From: Microvirga terrestris
Lineage (GTDB): Bacteria; Pseudomonadota; Alphaproteobacteria; Rhizobiales; Beijerinckiaceae
Assembly (NCBI RefSeq): GCF_015694425.1
Contig: NZ_JADQDN010000003.1
Coordinates: 396,681-460,680 of the forward strand
Length of the DNA: 64,000 nucleotides
Direction: 5' to 3'
Made by a program: the position numbers and the translations under genes. The notes under the pieces were generated by a model. It searched no databases. It saw nothing but the letters and a program-made list of their open reading frames with translations, and was not told the origin of the DNA. Position 1 is the first letter of the stretch, and each line of letters starts with the position of its first letter. Positions 43,570 through 52,352 of the stretch are shown here, piece after piece.

Positions 43570-45819
43570 TCACGCCGCTCCTTCAGTGTTTGTTTCGTCA
43601 GGCAGGGAGATGGAGAAGGTCGCGCCCTTGTTGAGCGTGCCTTCCGCCCAGGCCCGGCCCCCATGTCGCTCGACGATGCGGCGAACATTGGCGAGGCCGA
43701 TGCCGGTCCCCTCGAAATCCTCCATCCGGTGCAGCCGCTGGAAGACGCCGAAGAGCTTGTCGATGTACTTCATATCGAACCCGACGCCGTTGTCGCGCAC
43801 GAAAAAGACGGTCTCCCCATCGTTGCGCGTGGAGCCGATCTCGATGCGGGCCTTCTCCTGGGGGCGGGTGTACTTTACGGCATTGTCGAGAAGATTTTCA
43901 AACACAAGCCGGATCAGCACCGGATCGGCCGTCACCTCGGGCAGGTCGCGGATCACCCATTCGATCCGGCGATCGCCCGCATGCACCATGAGCTGCTGCC
44001 GGACCTCGTCGATCAGGCGATGCACGTCGATCCGCCGCGGCTTGAGAGCCGTGCGCCCCATCTGCGAGAAGCGCAGCAGGTTGTCCACTAGGGTTCCGGC
44101 CGTGTAGGCGGAATCGATGATGGTGTCGACATAGCGCCTGCCCTTCTCCGATAGGTCGTTCCCTTCCTGCTTCTTCAGGAGCTCGGAATAGCCCACGATG
44201 TGCCGGAACGGCGCGCGCAGGTCGTGGGAGACCGAGTAGGAGAAGGCCTCCAGCTCCTTGTTGGAGCGGCGCAGCTCCTCGGAGATGGCGGCCAGTTCCT
44301 CGGCCCGGCGCAGCACGATGCTCACGATGGCGTTGCGCAGTTCCTTGACCGCCTCGATCTCGCTGCGATCCCACGGCAGGGCCCGCTCCCGCACCGTCTC
44401 CTTCCAGATCTCGAACGAGCGGCGCGGGTGGAGCCGGGCGGTGCCGGCTTCCTCCTGCACGGGCTTTTGCGGATTGCCGCCCCATTTGACCGTCTGCACC
44501 ACCTCGGGGCGGAACCAGAGCACATAGCTCGAATGCGCCTTCGAGACTGAGATCGCCAGAATGCCGCAGGCCCGGTCCGCATAGCTCTTCGCTGCCGGAT
44601 AGGCTTCAGACAGGCTGTCCGTCGCGAACACATCCTCTTGGTTATGCCGTGAGAGCCAGGCGAACAGGGCCCTGACCTCCTCCTCGCCCGGGGTCTGGCC
44701 CAAAAGCCAGCAATGGTCCGGCGTGAGCACCGCCGCGCCTTGCGCTCCGGCCAGGAGCATGAGGTCGTCCGGGTGGTTCACGAGACCGGCGATGAAGTGG
44801 TCTTCTGCCGCCATATGGGCGAGGAGCCGTGTCTGCACGGCGCCGAGGCGCACCCGGTTTTCGGCGAGCGACGTGTTCTCGCGCGCCTCGAGCTGCAGGG
44901 AGAAAATCTGGGTGAGGAAATCACAGGCGTTGCGCACCTGGAGCGAGACCCGCTTCGGCTCCTTGCTGTGGCAGGAGATCAGGCCCCACAGCCTGCCGTC
45001 GCGCAGGATCGAGATCGACATGGAGGCGAGCGTTCCCATGTTGCGCATGTATTCGAGATGCACCGGGGAGACGCTGCGCAGCACCGAGTCGCTTAGGTCC
45101 AGCGGCTCAGGGCTTCGCGACTGGATCGGCACGGGTGTGTAGTTGGCGTCGGAGATGATGCGAAGGCGGTTGCGCCGGTAGAGTTCCCGCGCTTGGGCCG
45201 GGATGTCGGAGGCCGGAAAACGCAGGCCGAGATAGGACGGCAAGACCTCGTTGCGGTCCTCGGCGATGACGGTGCCGTTCCAGAGCTCGTCGAAGCGATA
45301 GATCAGCACCCGGTCGAACCCGGTCATGCGGCGAATGTCCTGCGCTGCAAGCTCGCACAGGGCATCGACGCTGGAGGCCCCCTGCAGCTGTTCCACGAAG
45401 CGGCGCAGGGTCGGGTACAGCGAATCGAGACTTGAGACGTCTTCCCGGGGCGTCTCCTCGAGCTCAAGAACCGCGCATGCGCCCGAGCGGGAGATCGCGG
45501 CCTCGTAGGTCCGCTGACCCGTTGTCGCGGCAACATCGATCGTGCGCAGATAGCGCGTGGTCCCGGCCGGTGGCGGATCGGCGAGCTGTTCCTCGAATTC
45601 CCTGCTTAAGATCGGCAGAATTTCGGCCAAAGGCCGGCCCAGGGCGCCGGTCGGATCCAGGCCGAAGAGCTCCGCGATGTTGGCGCTGGCATAGGCGAGC
45701 GTCCGGTCGGAGAGCCGAAGCGCCAGGAGGATTCCGTGCGGCTGGATGCTGCCCGGAATGTGAATCGGCTCGCGGTCGCAGGCGGTCAGGTCGATATCTT
45801 GCGGCGTTTGCAGGGTCAT
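43570..45819 (-). CDS. bphP: Bacteriophytochrome histidine kinase
   Basis: 749 residues: PAS-GAF-PHY sensor followed by HisKA-HATPase. Biliverdin is expected to bind Cys14 in TACDREPIHIPGSIQPHG, which is the classic BphP ligand position. In the GAF domain the PASDIP motif is present (RFPASDIPAQARELY). The kinase His lies about residue 530 in SYSVSHDLRAPFRHI, with HATPase DNGVGF and GTGIGLANV. ATG at 45819 overlaps the heme oxygenase stop by 4 bp (ATGA); an earlier TTG at 45837 is rejected. It detects red/far-red light, dependent on heme oxygenase product. Confidence 0.96.
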   Translation of the reverse strand: MTLQTPQDIDLTACDREPIHIPGSIQPHGILLALRLSDRTLAYASANIAELFGLDPTGALGRPLAEILPILSREFEEQLADPPPAGTTRYLRTIDVAATTGQRTYEAAISRSGACAVLELEETPREDVSSLDSLYPTLRRFVEQLQGASSVDALCELAAQDIRRMTGFDRVLIYRFDELWNGTVIAEDRNEVLPSYLGLRFPASDIPAQARELYRRNRLRIISDANYTPVPIQSRSPEPLDLSDSVLRSVSPVHLEYMRNMGTLASMSISILRDGRLWGLISCHSKEPKRVSLQVRNACDFLTQIFSLQLEARENTSLAENRVRLGAVQTRLLAHMAAEDHFIAGLVNHPDDLMLLAGAQGAAVLTPDHCWLLGQTPGEEEVRALFAWLSRHNQEDVFATDSLSEAYPAAKSYADRACGILAISVSKAHSSYVLWFRPEVVQTVKWGGNPQKPVQEEAGTARLHPRRSFEIWKETVRERALPWDRSEIEAVKELRNAIVSIVLRRAEELAAISEELRRSNKELEAFSYSVSHDLRAPFRHIVGYSELLKKQEGNDLSEKGRRYVDTIIDSAYTAGTLVDNLLRFSQMGRTALKPRRIDVHRLIDEVRQQLMVHAGDRRIEWVIRDLPEVTADPVLIRLVFENLLDNAVKYTRPQEKARIEIGSTRNDGETVFFVRDNGVGFDMKYIDKLFGVFQRLHRMEDFEGTGIGLANVRRIVERHGGRAWAEGTLNKGATFSISLPDETNTEGAA

Positions 45820-46382
45820 GGGGTCTCGCACAGCCAATCATGCATCACGGTGAAGGTCTTTTGTGCGGACTCGACGATCAGATCGTCGACCTTCGGCGAG
45901 GACGCTTCCAGAAGCACCGCGCCGAACGACCTCCACATGGCCGCAATATCACGTCCGTAACTGCGGAAATAGGCGCAGCCCGTCTCCGCGGTGAATCCGA
46001 GCCGGCGCTCCACCTCGCGTGCGATGATGGTGCCGCCGAGGGTGGAACCCTCGACCACATACATGCTCCCAAGGACGGCCTCCGAGCCTAAGAGTGGCAT
46101 CAGAGGACGGCATTGTGGCAAACGGATGATGTCCTCCGATTTTAGTCCTAGAGCCTCGAGGTCCTTCACCAAATGCTGCGTCTTGCGCCGACGCTCGAAG
46201 AAACCCCGGTCGGGCGCTTGGCCGGCGGCTTCCTCTTCCCAGGCCTTGTGGAACCCGTAGAAGCGGATGAGCAGATCCCGGTAGGCCTCCCGTGAGGCGA
46301 TCCGGCGGTCGAGATCCATCGCCGTCTCGATGCGGTCGTGGGCCGCTCGGGTCTCTGTCTTCAGTCGTGCCAGAATCGTCAT
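45816..46382 (-). CDS. bphO: Biliverdin-producing heme oxygenase
   Basis: 188 residues from ATG 46382. The pattern LKTETRAAHDRIETAM (proximal His region), FYGFHKAWEE, YVVEGSTLGGTIIAREVERR and CAYFRSYGRDIAAMWRSFG is that of bacterial HO paired with phytochromes (BphO). It cleaves heme to biliverdin, the chromophore of the next gene. Its start codon overlaps the yehW stop by 4 bp and its stop overlaps bphP by 4 bp, so it is translationally coupled on both sides. Confidence 0.94.
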   Translation of the reverse strand: MTILARLKTETRAAHDRIETAMDLDRRIASREAYRDLLIRFYGFHKAWEEEAAGQAPDRGFFERRRKTQHLVKDLEALGLKSEDIIRLPQCRPLMPLLGSEAVLGSMYVVEGSTLGGTIIAREVERRLGFTAETGCAYFRSYGRDIAAMWRSFGAVLLEASSPKVDDLIVESAQKTFTVMHDWLCETP

Positions 46383-47134
46383 GCAGTCTCGTCCACGAAA
46401 CGGCCAAGCTTTCGCGCAGCCATCCGTTCGGTCAGCCCGAGCCCGTCGTGAATCAAAACGGCCAGCAAGGCAACCACCAACCCGCCCTGAAGAATGAACG
46501 CGATGTTGTTGGACTGAAGTCCGGCGATGATCACCTCGCCCAACCCCTTGGCCGCTACCGTCGAGCCGATGGTCGCCGTCCCTAAGCTGATAATGACCGA
46601 CAGCCGGATTCCGGCGAGGATCACCGGCAGGGCGAGCGGCAGCTCCACCTGCCACAGGCGCTGGCGGGCATTCATGCCCATCCCCCTGGCGGCCTCCAGC
46701 GTCTGGGGCGAAACCTCCGTCAGCCCGGCCAGCGTGTTCTCGAAGATCGGCAGGAGACCGTAGAGAAACAGCGCGATGAAGGTGGGTTTTTCTCCGAAAC
46801 CCACAAGCGGCACGGCGATCGCCAGCACGGCGATGGGCGGGAAGGTCTGGCCGATATTCACGAGGCTCCGTGAGAGCGGCAGGAACTCCCGGCCCTTTGG
46901 CCGCGTGACGAAGATGCCGAGCGCAACGGCCAGGGCCGTGCTGGCGCATGTGGCCAGGAACACGATGCGCAGATGCGAAAGGGTGAGCGCGAGCAGGCTA
47001 CCCTGATTGTAGATCGCTGGGGCGTTGTTGGCGGCCAGCGGCGCGAACGCGAACGCAAAGAGCTGCGGTGCCGTCACGAAGACGACGAGCAGCAGCAAAG
47101 CGGCAACGCGCAGGATCACGGCCCGCGCGCTCAT
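46379..47134 (-). CDS. yehW: Osmoprotectant ABC transporter permease YehW-like
   Basis: 251 residues with about six transmembrane segments and the ABC permease coupling motif LEAARGMGMNARQRLWQVELPLALP. It fits the smaller permease of the YehZYXW/OsmF-type glycine-betaine system. Its N-terminus overlaps the ATPase gene by 4 bp and its stop overlaps bphO by 4 bp. Confidence 0.87.
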   Translation of the reverse strand: MSARAVILRVAALLLLVVFVTAPQLFAFAFAPLAANNAPAIYNQGSLLALTLSHLRIVFLATCASTALAVALGIFVTRPKGREFLPLSRSLVNIGQTFPPIAVLAIAVPLVGFGEKPTFIALFLYGLLPIFENTLAGLTEVSPQTLEAARGMGMNARQRLWQVELPLALPVILAGIRLSVIISLGTATIGSTVAAKGLGEVIIAGLQSNNIAFILQGGLVVALLAVLIHDGLGLTERMAARKLGRFVDETA

Positions 47135-48069
47135 GCGAGAGGCCGCCCGTGCTTGAGGATGCCGTCGACGCTGATGCGCCCGATGGGAGCCCCCGATGCA
47201 TCGGCCACGGGGAGAGCCGGCCTGCCACGCCAGATCAGCTGCGCCAGCGCATCGCGCAAGGTCGCCGAGACGGTGATCGGCTCTCCGTCTGCGGATCCGG
47301 GCTCCATGGCGTCCTTCACCGTCACGAGGGACAGCAGGCGGAAGGGCCGCTCCACTGTTCCGACGAGCTGCTCGACGAAGGCTTCCGCCGGATGGGTCAG
47401 CAGTTGCGCCGGGGTGGCATATTGCAGGAGCCTTGCCCCATCCATCACGGCGATGCGGTCGCCCAGATGGAAGGCCTCGTTCATGTCGTGGGTGACGAGC
47501 ACGATGGTGGTGCCGAGCCGTCGCTGAATCGCGAGGAGATCGTCCTGCGCCTTGCCGCGAATGACGGGATCGAGCGCGCCGAAAGGCTCGTCCATCAGGA
47601 GAAGCGCGGGCTTTGCGGCGAGCGCCCGAGCGACACCGACGCGCTGTTGCTGGCCGCCGGACAGTTGATGCGGAAATTTCTGTGCGAACTCACCCGGATC
47701 GAGTTGGAACAGGTCGAGCAGTTCCTCGACCCGGGCCGCGATCCGCGCCTTGTCCCAGCCGAGAAGGCGCGGCACCGTGGCGATGTTCTGCGCGACCGTC
47801 CGATGCGGAAACAAGCCGTAGCCCTGGATGACATAGCCGATGCGATGCCGCAGCTCGTCTTCCGGGATGGTTGTCGTGTCCTGTCCGTCGATGAGAACGC
47901 GGCCTGCATCGGGAGCGACGAGCCGGTTGATCATGCGCAGCAGGGTCGACTTGCCGGCACCCGATGTGCCGACGACGACCACGATCTCGCCGTCTCCGAC
48001 CGTAAACGACACGTCGTCGACGACGATATTGTCGCCATAGCGCTTGCTGAGATTTTCAATCTCGATCAT
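47131..48069 (-). CDS. yehX: Osmoprotectant ABC transporter ATPase YehX-like
   Basis: 312 residues. Walker A GTSGAGKST, Q-loop GYVIQGYGLFPHRTV, signature LSGGQQQRVGVARALA, Walker B LLLMDEPFGALD, His switch LVTHDM. A C-terminal extension (about 240-312) has a CBS-like pattern (GRPALPVADASGAPIGRISVDGIL), typical of OpuCA/ProV-type betaine/carnitine ATPases. Overlaps yehY by 14 bp. Confidence 0.92.
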   Translation of the reverse strand: MIEIENLSKRYGDNIVVDDVSFTVGDGEIVVVVGTSGAGKSTLLRMINRLVAPDAGRVLIDGQDTTTIPEDELRHRIGYVIQGYGLFPHRTVAQNIATVPRLLGWDKARIAARVEELLDLFQLDPGEFAQKFPHQLSGGQQQRVGVARALAAKPALLLMDEPFGALDPVIRGKAQDDLLAIQRRLGTTIVLVTHDMNEAFHLGDRIAVMDGARLLQYATPAQLLTHPAEAFVEQLVGTVERPFRLLSLVTVKDAMEPGSADGEPITVSATLRDALAQLIWRGRPALPVADASGAPIGRISVDGILKHGRPLA

Positions 48070-49267
48070 GCGCGCCCCGCCGTGTCAGGTCGATGATCGC
48101 ATCGAGGATGATGGCCGCGGCAAAGGACAGGGCCACCGTCGGAATGGCCCCGAGCAGCACGAGGTCGATGGCCGTCTGGCCGATGCCCTGGAACACGAAG
48201 GTGCCGAAGCCCCCTCCCCCGATCAGCGCGGCGATCGTGGCGAGCCCCAGGTTCTGCACCAGCACGATGCGGATGCCCGCGAGGATCACGGGAAGCGCGA
48301 GCGGCAGCTCGATCTGCACGAGGCGCTGGCGCCGCGACAGGCCCATGCCGCGCGCGGCTTCGATCACGTCGGCCGGCACCTGGCTCAAGCCCGCCATGGT
48401 GTTGGCCACCACCGGCAGCAGGGAATAGAGAAACAGCGCGATGAAAGCGGGCGCCGCTCCGATGCCTCGGATGCCGAGTGCTGCGGCGAGCGGCACGTTT
48501 GCCGCCAGAAATCCCAACGGCGCGATCAGGATGCCGAAGAGCGCAATGCTCGGGATTGTCTGCACGATGCCAAGTCCGTTCAAGATCGCGGCCCGCAAGG
48601 CGGGAACGCGGTGGCTTGCCAGGCCCAGCGGCAATCCCACGAGACAGGCGGCCAGCATCGATCCTAAGGCGAGCCATAGGTGCTGGCGCGCCTCGCGCCA
48701 GAAGGTCTCCGCCCGGTTCGCATATTCCTTCATCAGGGAGAGATCGTTCCAGGCGCCCGACACGAGCAGCAGCGCCAGCGCGCCCGCGGCGACACTCAAG
48801 GCCCCGAGCCTTCCCCAAGGACCCAAACGCAGGCGCGTCAGCGCGTCGGCGGCCAGGAGCGCGAAGGCCAGCGCGAGAAGCCAGAAGCCGATGGCAGGCG
48901 ACACGCGGGCGAAGGTGTTGCCGGCCGGCGTGACGAAGCCCGCCGAGATGCCGATGGCGGGAAAGATCACGCACAATCCGAGGGAGGCTGCCGCCAGCCG
49001 GGCGAGGGGCTTACGCGCCAGCGCCGCACAGAACGCGACGCCAAGCACCACGACGACGGTGATAAGTGCGCCTGCCGGCGGCAAAGCGTCGACAAGCAGG
49101 CGCCCTTCGCCCGAGACGATGCGGTTGGCCCGGTACGTGACGAAGGGGCTCGCGAAGAGCGCAAGGCCGATGAGCCCGGCGATCACGCTCCCGAGCCGGT
49201 CCAGGTGCAAGGTGGGGCGCAGGGTGGGCATGCCGGGCGCAGTGGTTCGGGAGGAGATCGTGTTCAC
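48056..49267 (-). CDS. yehY: Osmoprotectant ABC transporter permease YehY-like (extended)
   Basis: 403 residues. About eleven hydrophobic helices: the N-terminal half (VIAGLIGLALFASPFV, ALITVVVVLGVAFCAAL, FWLLALAFALLAADAL) precedes the usual permease half with EAARGMGLSRRQRLVQIELPLALP. This long form matches E. coli YehY rather than ProW. Preceded on the minus strand by a large palindrome and the binding-protein gene. Confidence 0.88.
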   Translation of the reverse strand: MNTISSRTTAPGMPTLRPTLHLDRLGSVIAGLIGLALFASPFVTYRANRIVSGEGRLLVDALPPAGALITVVVVLGVAFCAALARKPLARLAAASLGLCVIFPAIGISAGFVTPAGNTFARVSPAIGFWLLALAFALLAADALTRLRLGPWGRLGALSVAAGALALLLVSGAWNDLSLMKEYANRAETFWREARQHLWLALGSMLAACLVGLPLGLASHRVPALRAAILNGLGIVQTIPSIALFGILIAPLGFLAANVPLAAALGIRGIGAAPAFIALFLYSLLPVVANTMAGLSQVPADVIEAARGMGLSRRQRLVQIELPLALPVILAGIRIVLVQNLGLATIAALIGGGGFGTFVFQGIGQTAIDLVLLGAIPTVALSFAAAIILDAIIDLTRRGAHDRD

Positions 49268-49323
49268 AAAACTTCAGGCTCTTTATCGCGCCGCCCTATG
49301 ACTTGGGAGTCTGGCTCGTAAAA

Positions 49324-49430
49324 CCCTCCTCCCCCTTGTGGGGAGGAGTTGGAGGTGGGGGGTGTGAGCGTCACGCTGGTCCAGTCCTGCGCTCACACCC
49401 CCACCCCGGCCCTCCCCACAAGGGGGAGGG
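49324..49430. repeat. Large CCCTCCTCCCCC palindrome, copy 2, between osmF and yehY
   Basis: Almost identical arms to the copy at 23923-24031, with a different centre. In the transcript, which runs from osmF to yehY, it would fold into a very stable stem. Such an element between binding-protein and permease genes could keep the upstream message in excess. Confidence 0.8.
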
Positions 49431-49499
49431 AGAAGGCGCCTGCGTCTCAGAGTGAACATCAGTGATTGACGTCTCATCCTCCGAGATCAAACGTTCAGG

Positions 49500-50414
49500 T
49501 TACTTCAGGAAGCCCTTGGACTTCAGGTAATCCGTCGCTACGGCCTTGGCCGGCTCGCCGCCGACCTGAACCCGGGCATTCAGCCCCTGGAGGGTGGCCA
49601 GATCGAGGGAGGCGAAGACGGGCTTCAGGATCTCGCCAATCTTCGGGTTCTCCTTCAGGGCCGCCTCGCGCACGACGGGCGCCGGAGCATAGACGGGCTG
49701 GACGCCCTTGTCGTCGGTCAGCACCACGAGGCCGGAGGGGGCAATGCCGCCGTCGGTGCCGTAGACCATGGCGGCGTTGGCCCCGTTGGTCTGCTCGGCC
49801 GCCGCCTTGATGGTGGCCGCGGTGTCGCCGCCGGACAGCACGATGAGCTGCTCGGGCTTCATGCGGAAATCATAAGTCTTCTGAAAGGCCGGCAGGGCGG
49901 CTTCCGAGTTCACGAACTCGGCGGAGGCGGCCAGCACCACCTTGCCGCCCTTGGCGATCCACTGGCCGAAATCGGACATGGTCTTGAGCTTGTTGGCGTC
50001 GGCCACTTCCTTGCGCAGGGCGATGGCCCAGGTGTTGTTGGCCGGCGACGGGTCGAGCCAGACGATCTTGTTGGCGTCGTAATCGAGCTTCTTGGCGGTC
50101 TCGAAGCCCTTGGCGGCGTCCTTCCAGACCGGGTCGTCCGCCTTGTTGAAGAAGAAGCCCGCATTGCCGGTGTATTCGGGGTAGATGTCGATCTCGCCCG
50201 CCGTGAGGGCCTTGCGCACGACCGGGGTCGCCCCGAGCTGGATCCGGTCCTGGGTCTTGATGCCGTTGGCATCGAGGGCGAGCAGGATGATGTTGCCGAG
50301 AACGGAGCCTTCCGTGTCGATCTTGGACGAGACGACCACATCGGCCCTGGCGGCACCCATTGCCGCCAGCCCGAGGGCAGCAGCAACCACCACCGGCTTG
50401 AGGATGGACTTCAT
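49500..50414 (-). CDS. osmF: Osmoprotectant ABC transporter substrate-binding protein (OsmF/YehZ-like)
   Basis: 304 residues with a signal peptide (cleavage near ARA-DV). Body matches OpuAC/OsmF proteins: SKIDTEGSVLGNIILLAL, EIDIYPEYTGNAGFFF, SPANNTWAIALRKE, and the C-terminal PVVREAALKENPKIGEIL. It binds a quaternary-amine osmolyte, probably betaine or choline, in the periplasm. First gene of the long minus-strand operon; the 232-bp gap to yehY is mostly the palindrome. Confidence 0.93.
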   Translation of the reverse strand: MKSILKPVVVAAALGLAAMGAARADVVVSSKIDTEGSVLGNIILLALDANGIKTQDRIQLGATPVVRKALTAGEIDIYPEYTGNAGFFFNKADDPVWKDAAKGFETAKKLDYDANKIVWLDPSPANNTWAIALRKEVADANKLKTMSDFGQWIAKGGKVVLAASAEFVNSEAALPAFQKTYDFRMKPEQLIVLSGGDTAATIKAAAEQTNGANAAMVYGTDGGIAPSGLVVLTDDKGVQPVYAPAPVVREAALKENPKIGEILKPVFASLDLATLQGLNARVQVGGEPAKAVATDYLKSKGFLK

Positions 50415-50523
50415 ATGAACCCCCTTAGTCGAACATTGCCCTGCTGTTTTTAGGACAGTCCGGCGATTTAGGCAGAGGGGGACTCAAGAAGAGTTGAGCC
50501 GGAGGATAAAAACTTCGTGTGAC

Positions 50524-50565
50524 CGCAAAAGATCCCGCCGAAGGAACCTTCGTCCTCCGGCGGGG
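50524..50565 (-). terminator. Possible terminator of the DUF4170 gene
   Basis: On the minus strand, CCGCC...GGCGG encloses GAAGG-TT-CCTTC, followed by GATCTTTT. The stem has a bulge and the T-run is short. About 30 bp after the DUF4170 stop. Confidence 0.4.
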
Positions 50566-50592
50566 CGACCTTCAGCGCCTCAAGGGCCTCTT

Positions 50593-50802
50593 TTAGGCAC
50601 TTAGGGTCGACGGAGGTTCTTGGGCGATGGTGAACCGGACCTGGGCCTGCGGCCGGTGATCCTCGGACAGGGTGCGCCAGGTGCGCTCGGCCTCCGTGCG
50701 GCTCTCGAAGGGTCCGACGACCCGTTCCGTGCCTTGAACGATTCTCTCGCAATCGCAGGAGGTGTACTCGCCGCCGACCACCCAGAAACGTGAATTGCTC
50801 AT
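50593..50802 (-). CDS. DUF4170 family protein
   Basis: 69 residues: RFWVVGGEYTSCDCERIVQGTERVVGPF, then AERTWRTLSEDHRPQAQVRFTI. The FWVVGGEYT start and the AxVRxTI end are those of DUF4170, a short alphaproteobacterial family of unknown role. It lies 42 bp past the aceA stop on the same strand. Confidence 0.82.
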   Translation of the reverse strand: MSNSRFWVVGGEYTSCDCERIVQGTERVVGPFESRTEAERTWRTLSEDHRPQAQVRFTIAQEPPSTLSA

Positions 50803-50844
50803 TGTCGATCTCCATTGCTGAAAGGGTTTGAGGTTTATCGAGAT

Positions 50845-52164
50845 TTACTCGGCCGCCTGAAGCTTGGTCGAGGATTGGAACTGGGCGGTCTCTGTCGACT
50901 CGGCCATGGCGGTCGTGGAGGACTTGCCGCCGGTGATCACCACCGAGACCTTGTCGAAGTAGCCGGTGCCGACCTCGCGCTGGTGGCGGGTGGCGGTATA
51001 GCCGCTCGTCTCGGCAGCGAACTCGGCCGCCTGCAGCTCCGAATATGCGCCCATGCCACGGTCGCGGTAGCCGCTCGCCAGGTCGAACATGCCGTAGTTG
51101 AGCTGGTGGAAGCCGGCGAGCGTCACGAACTGGAACTTGTAGCCCATGGCACCGAGCTCGCGCTGGAATTTGGCGATTGTGGCGTCGTCCAGCTTCTTCT
51201 TCCAGTTGAAGGAGGGCGAGCAGTTATAGGCCAGCAGCTTGCCCGGATAGCGCTTGTGGATCGCCTCCGCGAACTTGCGGGCATCGTCGAGATCCGGGTG
51301 CGAGGTCTCCCACCACAGGAGGTCGGCGAGTTTCGCGTAGGCCAAGCCGCGGGCGATGCAATGGTCGAGGCCTGTGCCGTCCTTGAGGCGATAAAACCCT
51401 TCCGGCGTACGGCTGTCGGGTTCGATGAAGGGCCGGTCGCGCTCGTCCACGTCCGAGGTGATGAGCTTGGCCGATTCCGCATCGGTCCGGGCCATGATCA
51501 GGGTCGAGGTGCCCATCACGTCGGCGGCAAGCCGCGCGGCGGTCAGGTTGCGCTCGTGCGCCGAGGTGGGGATCAGCACCTTGCCGCCGAGATGGCCGCA
51601 CTTCTTTTCCGAGGCGAGCTGGTCCTCGAAATGCACGCCTGCGGCGCCGGCCTCGATATAGGCCTTCATGATCTCGAAGGTGTTCAGCGGCCCGCCGAAG
51701 CCAGCCTCCGCATCGGCCACGATGGGCAGGAACCAGTCGCGCTGCGCGCCGCCCTCCGCATGCTCGATCTGGTCGGCGCGCTGGAAGGTGCGGTTGATGC
51801 GCCGGCACAGCTCGGGACCGGAATTGGCCGGATAGAGCGACTGGTCGGGGTACATGGCGCCGGCGACATTCGAGTCGGCGGCCACCTGCCAGCCGGAGAG
51901 ATAGATCGCCTCGAGCCCGGCACGGGCCATCTGCATGGCCTGGTTGCCCGTCATGGCGCCGAGCGAATGAACGTAGGAACGCTCATGCAGCAGCTGCCAC
52001 AGCTTCTGCGCGCCACGCTCGGCCAGCGTATGAGCGATGGGGAAGGAGCCACGCAGGCGGAGCACGTCCTCGGCCGTGTAGGGGCGGCTCACACCGTCGA
52101 AGCGGCCCGCAGGAGCGGAGGGGATCAGGTCTTGCAGCGAACCCGGAGGCGTCTGGACGGTCAT
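50845..52164 (-). CDS. aceA: Isocitrate lyase
   Basis: 439 residues. Active site Cys in [10 protein letters not shown], Mg-binding region [17 protein letters not shown] and the [10 protein letters not shown] segment are those of class-1 isocitrate lyase. It splits isocitrate to glyoxylate and succinate, the entry to the glyoxylate shunt used on acetate and fatty acids. Divergent from the RamB/ScfR-type regulator with 188 bp between starts. Malate synthase is not in the window. Confidence 0.97.
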   Translation of the reverse strand: MTVQTPPGSLQDLIPSAPAGRFDGVSRPYTAEDVLRLRGSFPIAHTLAERGAQKLWQLLHERSYVHSLGAMTGNQAMQMARAGLEAIYLSGWQVAADSNVAGAMYPDQSLYPANSGPELCRRINRTFQRADQIEHAEGGAQRDWFLPIVADAEAGFGGPLNTFEIMKAYIEAGAAGVHFEDQLASEKKCGHLGGKVLIPTSAHERNLTAARLAADVMGTSTLIMARTDAESAKLITSDVDERDRPFIEPDSRTPEGFYRLKDGTGLDHCIARGLAYAKLADLLWWETSHPDLDDARKFAEAIHKRYPGKLLAYNCSPSFNWKKKLDDATIAKFQRELGAMGYKFQFVTLAGFHQLNYGMFDLASGYRDRGMGAYSELQAAEFAAETSGYTATRHQREVGTGYFDKVSVVITGGKSSTTAMAESTETAQFQSSTKLQAAE

Positions 52165-52300
52165 GGCTTATCCTTCTGTTTACATTCCTTGACAAAACCT
52201 CCCTGCAGGCCAGTATTGATGCGGTGCAGCGGGGCGTATTCTTCTGATAATCCCTGAAGCAGCCATTGTTTCAACGGTTGATTCCCGAAGAAAAGTCGCC

Positions 52301-52318
52301 TTGTAAATCGATGACAAG
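52301..52318. promoter_or_regulatory. Second, imperfect operator-like repeat between aceA and scfR
   Basis: TTGTAAATCGATGACAA: TTGT and ACAA ends spaced by 9, similar to the perfect copy at 52334-52351 (10 apart). Could be a second site for the same regulator. Confidence 0.35.
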
Positions 52319-52333
52319 TCACCCCGTGTAAGA

Positions 52334-52351
52334 TTGTAAAAAGATTTACAA
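52334..52351. promoter_or_regulatory. Palindromic operator candidate at the scfR start
   Basis: TTGTAAA-AAGA-TTTACAA, a perfect inverted repeat ending one base before the ATG at 52353. RamB and related short-chain-acyl regulators bind AT-rich TTTGCAAA-like palindromes in front of acetate-metabolism genes and their own gene. Position suggests autoregulation and control of aceA. Confidence 0.5.
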
Positions 52352-52352
52352 C

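Noticed and set aside
50468..50815. 115-codon frame overlapping DUF4170
   Set aside because: It is in another frame of the DUF4170 gene and has no motif; DUF4170 has the recognised family pattern.
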